Translations under genes and position numbers: made by a program | The notes under the pieces: generated by a model | Seen by the model: the letters and a program-made list of their open reading frames with translations, nothing else | What the model was told of the DNA's origin: nothing | Database searches by the model: none | NCBI GenBank assembly: GCA_021157645.1 | Contig: JAGGWC010000019.1 | Coordinates: 1 to 8,546, forward strand | Reading direction: 5' to 3' | DNA length: 8,546 bases | Source: Candidatus Cloacimonadota bacterium | GTDB lineage: Bacteria > Cloacimonadota > Cloacimonadia > Cloacimonadales > TCS61 | Shown here: positions 1 through 3,995 of the stretch, one piece after another | Layout: every line of letters begins with the position of its first letter | Numbering within the stretch: the stretch's first letter is position 1

Positions 1-1010
1 AGAATATCTCTGATGCACGGGTTGGTGATACAATAACGACTGCTGAGAATGGCTGTACCGAAATTTTACCAGGATTTGAAGAGCCAAAGCCCATGGTTTA
101 TAGTGGAGTTTTTCCACTCGATAAAGACGATCATGTAAACCTGAGAGATGCTCTTGGAAAATTAAGTTTAAATGATGCATCACTTACTTATGAACCGGAA
201 AGTTCACTCGCTTTGGGTTTTGGTTTCCGCTGTGGTTTCTTAGGAATGTTGCATCTGGAAATTGTAAAAGAAAGATTATCTCGTGAATATAATGTTTTGA
301 TAATTACAACAACTCCTAGCGTGAAATTCTTGATAAATATGGAAAACGGTTCACAAAAAATTATCTATAATCCGGTTGATATGCCCGATCCTGCCGGGAT
401 TACAAATATTGAAGAACCAATTATGGACATAGAAGTTATTGTTCCAAGTGAATATGTTGGAAATATTATGAACTTAGTTCAGGAACGACGTGGCATTCAA
501 AAAGATATGCAGTATATTGATGAGAAAAGGATGTCGATCCATTATGAAATGCCGCTAATCGAGATCATATTTGATTTCTATGACAGGCTAAAATCTTTAA
601 GTCGCGGTTATGCATCATTAGATTATTCATTTAAGGAATTCAGGGTAGCAGATGTTGTGAAAGTAGATATGATGATCAATGGTGAACGTGTTGATGCGAT
701 GTCATTTATATGCCATGCCGATAAAGCTTATAACTGGGGAAAAAGTATTACTCAGAAACTTAAAGAGGTTATTCCTAAGCAACAATTTAAAGTTGCATTG
801 CAGGCAAGTATTGGAGCAAAAATAATTGCCAGGAGTACGATCAATGCCTTACGTAAAAATGTGACTGCAAAATGTTATGGTGGCGATATTACTAGGAAAA
901 AGAAATTACTTGAGAAGCAAAAAGAAGGAAAGAAGCGCATGAAAGAGATTGGCTCTGTACAAGTTCCGCAAGAAGCTTTTCTGGAAGTCCTCAAAGCTGA
1001 TAGAGGATAA
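1..1010 (+). CDS. lepA: Elongation factor 4 (LepA), C-terminal part, 5'-truncated by the window edge
   Basis: Elongation factor 4 is a ribosome-associated translational GTPase that acts on stalled or pre-translocation ribosomes and has been linked to initiation and 30S maturation. The reading frame is open from position 3, upstream of the first ATG (93), and starts with DARVGDTIT and LPGFEEPKPMVYSG, which are LepA sequence at the end of domain II and the entry to domain III. The visible 335 residues therefore lack roughly the first 260-270 (G domain and most of domain II) only because the window starts inside the gene. Visible parts are the domain III region (about residues 30-110, with FGFRCGFLGMLHLEI), the EF-G domain V-like region (from about 138, EPIMDIEVIVPSEY), and the LepA-specific C-terminal domain with ALQASIGAKIIARSTI, AKCYGGDITRKKKLLEKQKE and the terminal VPQEAFL. 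The stop is TAA. The ATG at 93 is an internal Met, not the start. No terminator follows; the transcript would run into the repeat cluster. Confidence 0.97.
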   Translation, partial: NISDARVGDTITTAENGCTEILPGFEEPKPMVYSGVFPLDKDDHVNLRDALGKLSLNDASLTYEPESSLALGFGFRCGFLGMLHLEIVKERLSREYNVLIITTTPSVKFLINMENGSQKIIYNPVDMPDPAGITNIEEPIMDIEVIVPSEYVGNIMNLVQERRGIQKDMQYIDEKRMSIHYEMPLIEIIFDFYDRLKSLSRGYASLDYSFKEFRVADVVKVDMMINGERVDAMSFICHADKAYNWGKSITQKLKEVIPKQQFKVALQASIGAKIIARSTINALRKNVTAKCYGGDITRKKKLLEKQKEGKKRMKEIGSVQVPQEAFLEVLKADRG

Positions 1011-1014
1011 AATA

Positions 1015-1046
1015 AACCACGGATGAACACAGATAAATGCGGATAA
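1015..1046. repeat. Dispersed intergenic repeat-like module 1 (CCACGGATGAACAC type)
   Basis: This 32-nt module begins AACCACGGATGAACACAGAT and ends TGCGGATAA. It starts four bases after the lepA stop. It contains a degenerate internal repetition (CGGATgaacac, AGATaaatg, CGGATaa). From memory, near-identical strings (ccacggatgaacacggataaacacgga) recur between genes in many unrelated low-GC and environmental bacterial genomes. Only one copy is present in this window, so calling it a repeat rests on recall, not on anything visible here. Confidence 0.55.
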
Positions 1047-1053
1047 AAAAAAC

Positions 1054-1110
1054 TGTCATCCTGCTTGCCAAGTCGTAGCTTTGCGAAGACTGGAGCGAAG
1101 TCGAAGGAGA
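1054..1110. repeat. Dispersed intergenic repeat-like module 2 (TGTCATCCTG...GAGCGAAGTCGAAGGA), apparently composite
   Basis: TGTCATCCTG (1054-1063) and GAGCGAAGTCGAAGGA (1093-1108) together resemble a short intergenic repeat I recall as tgtcatcctgagcgaagtcgaagga. Here the two halves are split by 29 nt (1064-1092) that include CCAAGTC and GACTGG arms. These arms can pair as six base pairs with one bulged A around a 13-nt loop. The block is GC-richer than the flanking sequence. It could be a repeat carrying a nested second element, or a longer natural variant of the family. No target-site duplication is evident. Confidence 0.55.
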
Positions 1111-1124
1111 ATGATCTCATTGGT

Positions 1125-1130
1125 TATAAT
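1125..1130 (+). promoter_or_regulatory. Candidate -10 box upstream of the lapA-like gene
   Basis: A perfect TATAAT lies in TGGTTATAATTAG, between repeat modules 2 and 3. No recognisable -35 lies 16-18 nt upstream, where the end of module 2 sits. If it is used, the mRNA would start near 1137 and modules 3 and 4 would form most of the 5' untranslated region of the 75-residue membrane protein. The match could be chance in AT-rich DNA. Confidence 0.25.
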
Positions 1131-1141
1131 TAGAAAGATTA

Positions 1142-1173
1142 AACCGCTAAGATCGCGAAGAACGCAAAGAAAG
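1142..1173. repeat. Dispersed intergenic repeat-like module 3 (ACCGC..GCGAAGAACGCAAAG type)
   Basis: AACCGCTAAGATCGCGAAGA is followed by ACGCAAAGAAAG. It resembles the recurrent intergenic string accgcaaagacgcgaagaacgcaaagaaag that I recall from many bacterial genomes. The module is built of short AAG/CGC units (CGCtAAG, CGCGAAG, CGCaAAG), so it is internally repetitive. There is a single copy in this window, so the repeat status is inferred from recall. Confidence 0.55.
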
Positions 1174-1193
1174 TTGTAAGAAAAATATTTTAT

Positions 1194-1239
1194 TGTCATT
1201 CCCGAGCAATTGGGAATCTAATCCCAAGAGTTCAAATAG
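1194..1239. repeat. Dispersed intergenic repeat-like module 4 (TGTCATTCCCG...GGGAATCT hairpin type)
   Basis: TGTCATTCCCGAGCAATTGG is followed by GAATCTAATCCCAAGAG. Positions 1198-1205 pair with 1210-1217 as an 8-bp stem (one G-T wobble) closed by a GCAA tetraloop of the GNRA class. An alternative stem pairs GGGA (1212-1215) with TCCC (1222-1225), and the two stems are mutually exclusive. It resembles the recurrent tgtcattcccgcgaaagcgggaat element that I recall from many genomes. There is no T-run after the stem, so it is not an intrinsic terminator. It sits 25 nt before the lapA-like start. Confidence 0.6.
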
Positions 1240-1264
1240 CTTTTGAGAAAAAAAGGAGCATTTT

Positions 1265-1492
1265 ATGAAAATTAAAACAATTATTATCTTATTATTATTA
1301 CTGGTATTTATAATAATTCTATTTCAAAATTTGGAAGTAGTCCCAATTCAATTACTTTTCTGGAAGTTCGGAACGGTTCCACTTATCATTCTATCCCCAT
1401 TAACTTTACTTCTTGGTGTTTTTATCGGCTTCCTGCTTTCAGGTACAAGAAAGAAAAAGAAACAACAACCGAAGGATGATAGAGCAGAATAG
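1265..1492 (+). CDS. Small LapA-like (DUF1049) inner-membrane protein
   Basis: This 75-residue protein has an N-terminal membrane helix (about residues 4-21), the short segment QNLEVVPIQLLFWKF, a second hydrophobic helix (about 39-59) and a basic, hydrophilic tail (RKKKKQQPKDD). That order, with Q-N after helix 1, a beta-like stretch ending in F-W, and a Gly-containing second helix, is the pattern of the LapA domain (lipopolysaccharide assembly protein A, DUF1049). In enterobacteria LapA works with LapB in controlling LPS synthesis through FtsH/LpxC, but this family is broad and I do not claim that role here. The start is well supported by AGGAG at 1254-1258, six bases before the ATG. The tail should be cytoplasmic by the positive-inside rule. 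It stands alone, convergent with the peroxidase gene only 25 nt away. No cognate lapB is in the window. Confidence 0.8.
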   Translation: MKIKTIIILLLLLVFIIILFQNLEVVPIQLLFWKFGTVPLIILSPLTLLLGVFIGFLLSGTRKKKKQQPKDDRAE

Positions 1493-1517
1493 TAAAATTA
1501 TTTTAGAAACGGTCTAT

Positions 1518-2072
1518 CTACAAAGCTCCTTTAATCGCCTTAATAATTTTTTCACTTTCAGGTTTATCTTTTGAACCAAAACGATTGATGATTTTCCCTT
1601 CTTTTGAGATTAAAAACTTATTGAAATTCCAACTGATTTTCCCACTAAATTCGGGATTTGTCTCTTTGGATGTGAGATATTTATAAAGTGGATGCATATC
1701 TTTTCCTTTAACTGAGATCTTGCTAAACATGGGGAAAGTAACTCCATAATTAATGTGGCAGAAAGTAGCTATTTCCTTATCACTGCCTGGTTCTTGTTTT
1801 AAAAAATTGTTAGCTGGAAATCCCAAGATTACAAATCCGCTATCTTTATAGGTCTCATATAGTTTTCCCAATCCTTCATATTGATAAGTAAAACCACATT
1901 TACTCGCAGTGTTCACGATCAACAGCACTTTCCCTGTATATTCACTGAGTTGAAGAGTGTCACCCTGTATATTTACCATTTTAAAATCATAAATGCTGTT
2001 CATATTTTGCTCCTCTGCTTGAATTGCTGTTATTATAATTAGCAAAATCGTTATCAATATTATTTTTTTCAT
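1518..2072 (-). CDS. Exported Cys-type glutathione peroxidase family protein (probably thioredoxin-dependent)
   Basis: This enzyme reduces H2O2 or organic hydroperoxides. I start it at the ATG at 2072, giving 184 residues, rather than the in-frame ATG at 2087. This start has AGAGG just upstream (inside the aldolase's last codons) and opens with a signal peptide: MKK, an Ile/Leu-rich core, then AIQA before EEQ, with cleavage expected after A19. There is no lipobox Cys. Family motifs are NTASKCGFT with peroxidatic C59 (codon TGT, so Cys and not Sec), FPANNFLKQEPG with catalytic Q93, and W148-N149 in SWNFNKF, completing the Cys/Gln/Trp/Asn tetrad. C105 in TFCHINYGVTFPMF lies where thioredoxin-dependent GPx enzymes carry the resolving Cys. 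It is therefore probably an atypical 2-Cys peroxidase using a thioredoxin-like donor outside the cytoplasm. It is the last gene of the mtnA operon, one base after the aldolase stop. Confidence 0.92.
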   Translation of the reverse strand: MKKIILITILLIIITAIQAEEQNMNSIYDFKMVNIQGDTLQLSEYTGKVLLIVNTASKCGFTYQYEGLGKLYETYKDSGFVILGFPANNFLKQEPGSDKEIATFCHINYGVTFPMFSKISVKGKDMHPLYKYLTSKETNPEFSGKISWNFNKFLISKEGKIINRFGSKDKPESEKIIKAIKGAL

Positions 2073-2073
2073 T

Positions 2074-2718
2074 TTACCTCTGACCATATTTATTCAAATA
2101 GAAATCACGCATAAAATCAATGTCTGGTTGAGAGAGTTCAACAGCTCCTCCCAGAGAATTAGCATAAATTACGGCTTGAGCTGATTTCTCTACAATTTGA
2201 GCTATTTTATAAGATTCATCTAAACTATTTGCAACTGCAAGTAATCCATGATTTGCCATTATGCATGCACTTTTATCACCAAGTGCAGTAACTGCAGATC
2301 GGGCTAATTCTTCAGAGCCGGGAAGAAAATACTCTGCAACTTCAACTTCACCACCTACAATTTGGATCATATCCTCACAAACGGCAGGGATTGGTTTTCT
2401 GGCAATTGCAAAAGCAGTGCAGCAAACGCTATGAGTATGAACAATGGCATTTATTTCTGGTTTTGCTTTGTATATTTCAGTATGTAGGGGAAGCTCGATT
2501 GATGGTTTCTTGTTACCTTCAATAATGTTTCCAGCAAGATCAATAATAACGATATCTTCGGCAGTTATGATTTCATAAGCTATTCCCGAAGGAGTTATCG
2601 CAAATTTGTTTTCATCAATTCTTGCAGAAATATTTCCCCAAGTTCCCAGGTTAAATCCGGAAGCTGCGATCTCCTTCCCAAAATTGGCAATTTCGTTTCT
2701 AATTTTTTCAAATAACAT
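2074..2718 (-). CDS. Class II (zinc) aldolase, FucA-like; probable 5-deoxyribulose/5-methylthioribulose 1-phosphate aldolase
   Basis: The 214-residue protein is of the usual length for L-fuculose-1-phosphate aldolase relatives. It matches my recollection of E. coli FucA along its length: GTWGNIS (G28-N29, phosphate contact), ITPSGIAYE, KPSIELPLH with catalytic E75, IVHTHSVCCTA with zinc ligands H94 and H96, ANHGLL with H157, and a C-terminal KYGQR whose Tyr lines up with FucA Tyr209. Members cleave ketose 1-phosphates to DHAP and an aldehyde. The gene directly follows mtnA (8-nt gap, AGGA overlapping the mtnA stop), which points to the sugar phosphate made by MtnA as substrate: 5-methylthioribulose 1-phosphate or 5-deoxyribulose 1-phosphate, as in the DHAP shunt (Ald2/DrdA). 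The alternative is MtnB dehydratase of the same fold; the FucA-like TPSG..YE and PS.E segments argue for aldolase. The family is certain; the substrate is inferred from the neighbour. Confidence 0.85.
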   Translation of the reverse strand: MLFEKIRNEIANFGKEIAASGFNLGTWGNISARIDENKFAITPSGIAYEIITAEDIVIIDLAGNIIEGNKKPSIELPLHTEIYKAKPEINAIVHTHSVCCTAFAIARKPIPAVCEDMIQIVGGEVEVAEYFLPGSEELARSAVTALGDKSACIMANHGLLAVANSLDESYKIAQIVEKSAQAVIYANSLGGAVELSQPDIDFMRDFYLNKYGQR

Positions 2719-2726
2719 AAATTCCT

Positions 2727-3761
2727 CTATTTCAGTTTTATAATATTTTCTTTAAATGGTTTACTGATTATTCCCTTTTCTGTAATAATTGCTGTAATAT
2801 TTTCGTTTGGTGTTACATCAAAAGCAGGATTGTACACTTCAATATTATCAGGTGCAATCTGAACACCTCTAATATGCGTTATTTCTTTTGATGAACGCTC
2901 TTCGATCTCTATTTCATCACCTGTTTCAATTTCAAAATCTATTGTTGTAGTTGGTGCAACTACATAAAATGGGACATTATAAGTTTTGGCGATGACAGAA
3001 AGCATAAAAGTACCGATCTTATTTGCACTATCACCATTTACAGCAATTCTGTCAGCACCAACCAGAATCAGATCAATTTTGCCATCACGGATCAAGGTGG
3101 CTGCTGCATTATCGGCAATAAGTTTTGCTGGAATTCCTTCTTGAACCAATTCCCATGCAGTGAGTCTGGCTCCCTGCAACCGAGGTCTGGTTTCATCCGC
3201 ATAAACAAATATATCTTTTCCATCTTCAAATGCTGCACGCACAACTCCCAAAGCTGTTCCATATTCCACAGTGGCAAGTGCTCCGGTATTACAATGAGTG
3301 AGAATGGTAGCTTTTTGAGGAATAAGTGAATTACCATACTGTCCCATTTTCTTATTAGTTTTCACATCTTCATCAGCAATATTATCAGCTTCTGTTTTTA
3401 ATTTTTGCAAAATCTCTTTTGGAGTATCATTATTAACTAATAATGTTCTCATTCGCTTTATTGCCCACATTAGGTTAACCGCAGTCGGGCGAGAATTATT
3501 AATAATATCACAAGCCTTATTCATCTGCACTAAGAATTGTTTTTTCGGAAGTTCAATAAATTCGAGAGCAGCAAGAACAACTCCATAAGCCGCCGTTACA
3601 CCGATTGCCGGAGCTCCTCTAACTACCATATCGGCAATTGCGAATTCAACATCTTTATAATTCTCACAAATAAATTTTTCATATTTCTGTGGTAAAACTC
3701 TCTGATCGATTAGAAATAATTTATTGTTTTTGAATTCTAATGAACGGATCGGATATTTCAT
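2727..3761 (-). CDS. mtnA: S-methyl-5-thioribose-1-phosphate isomerase family (MtnA)
   Basis: It isomerises 5-methylthioribose 1-phosphate (and in related systems 5-deoxyribose 1-phosphate) to the ribulose 1-phosphate form. Motifs of the MtnA/eIF2B-like family, counted from the ATG at 3761, are DMVVRGAPAIGVTAAYG (about 44-60), SRPTAVNLMWA (90-100), THCNTGALAT with catalytic C157, DETRPRLQGARLTAWEL (189-205), and LVGADRIAVNGDSANKIGT with catalytic D237. The length of 344 residues is normal. The frame extends upstream to a TTG at 3791, but the AGGAG lies inside that extension, and homologues begin close to the ATG, so I prefer 3761. The AGGAG-to-ATG spacing of 14 nt is longer than usual. It is the first gene of the operon with the class II aldolase and peroxidase. 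Ribose-1,5-bisphosphate isomerase and eIF2B-alpha are paralogues; NTGALAT and GADRIA with both catalytic residues favour MtnA. Confidence 0.93.
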   Translation of the reverse strand: MKYPIRSLEFKNNKLFLIDQRVLPQKYEKFICENYKDVEFAIADMVVRGAPAIGVTAAYGVVLAALEFIELPKKQFLVQMNKACDIINNSRPTAVNLMWAIKRMRTLLVNNDTPKEILQKLKTEADNIADEDVKTNKKMGQYGNSLIPQKATILTHCNTGALATVEYGTALGVVRAAFEDGKDIFVYADETRPRLQGARLTAWELVQEGIPAKLIADNAAATLIRDGKIDLILVGADRIAVNGDSANKIGTFMLSVIAKTYNVPFYVVAPTTTIDFEIETGDEIEIEERSSKEITHIRGVQIAPDNIEVYNPAFDVTPNENITAIITEKGIISKPFKENIIKLK

Positions 3762-3798
3762 ACTATAATTTTTAACTCCTATTATTATCAAAAAGTAG

Positions 3799-3825
3799 TA
3801 GATAAAACCGTGAATTAAATGTCAA
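3799..3825 (-). promoter_or_regulatory. Candidate promoter of the mtnA-aldolase-peroxidase operon
   Basis: On the minus strand, TTGACA (3825-3820) is a perfect -35. TATCTA (3804-3799) is a fair -10, but the spacer is only 15 nt. The resulting start near 3791 would exclude the upstream TTG codon and support the ATG at 3761. A second, perfect TATAAT lies at 3876-3871 on the same strand but has no -35. The assignment is tentative because the whole region is AT-rich. Confidence 0.3.
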
Positions 3826-3894
3826 ATAATTATTTGCAAAAATACACTCTAATATAGGTTTTTTATAAACATTATATGATTAGAAACAAGAAAC

Positions 3895-3921
3895 TTGACA
3901 GTAAGTCAATTGAAATATTTT
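3895..3921 (+). promoter_or_regulatory. Candidate hppA promoter with an inverted repeat over the -35
   Basis: TTGACA at 3895-3900 is a perfect -35. TATTTT at 3916-3921 is a possible -10 with a 15-nt spacer; a 17-nt spacer would give only TTTTTA. TTGAC (3895-3899) is mirrored by GTCAA (3905-3909) around AGTAA, a 15-nt palindrome sitting on the -35, where a repressor could bind. The arms are only 5 bp, so chance is not excluded. The 5' leader of hppA would be about 70 nt. Confidence 0.3.
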
Positions 3922-3995
3922 TAGAGTCAAAAAAATAGAATGATATTACTTAACTAAAGATGTAATAGTCATTTATAAAAAATGGAGGTTTATTA

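Noticed and set aside
875..1120. An 81-codon open frame on the minus strand across the end of lepA and repeat modules 1-2
   Set aside because: It overlaps well-conserved LepA coding sequence in antisense and otherwise reads through repeat modules. The composition (Ser/Phe/Arg-rich) is that of a shadow frame, and there is no family resemblance.
1015..1239. Possible CRISPR array
   Set aside because: The four modules differ from each other in sequence and length, with no regular spacer and no cas gene nearby.
1478..1518. GATAGA/TCTATC inverted repeat plus an all-AT palindrome (TAAAATTATTTTA, 1493-1505) between the convergent lapA-like and peroxidase genes, as a bidirectional terminator
   Set aside because: The 6-bp arms enclose about 29 nt, and the inner stem is AT-only with no clear T-run after it. 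It is too weak to call.
1896..1898. Possible selenocysteine codon at the peroxidase active site
   Set aside because: The codon for the peroxidatic residue (C59) is TGT, not TGA, so this is an ordinary Cys enzyme.
2074..2718. Calling the aldolase MtnB (methylthioribulose-1-phosphate dehydratase)
   Set aside because: It has the same fold and also occurs near mtnA, but the substrate-loop segments TPSGIAYE and KPSIELPLH and the C-terminal KYGQR resemble FucA-type aldolases. No mtnC or mtnD is nearby.
3761..3791. N-terminally extended MtnA starting at TTG 3791
   Set aside because: The AGGAG lies inside the extension, so it could not serve that start, and the MtnA family begins near the ATG at 3761. 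It is kept as a minor alternative because the AGGAG-ATG spacing is long.
3849..3883. Imperfect hairpin CTAATATA / TATATGATTAG upstream of hppA as a riboswitch or operator
   Set aside because: It is AT-only with a 2-nt bulge, of a kind expected by chance in such AT-rich spacer. No riboswitch core motif is seen.
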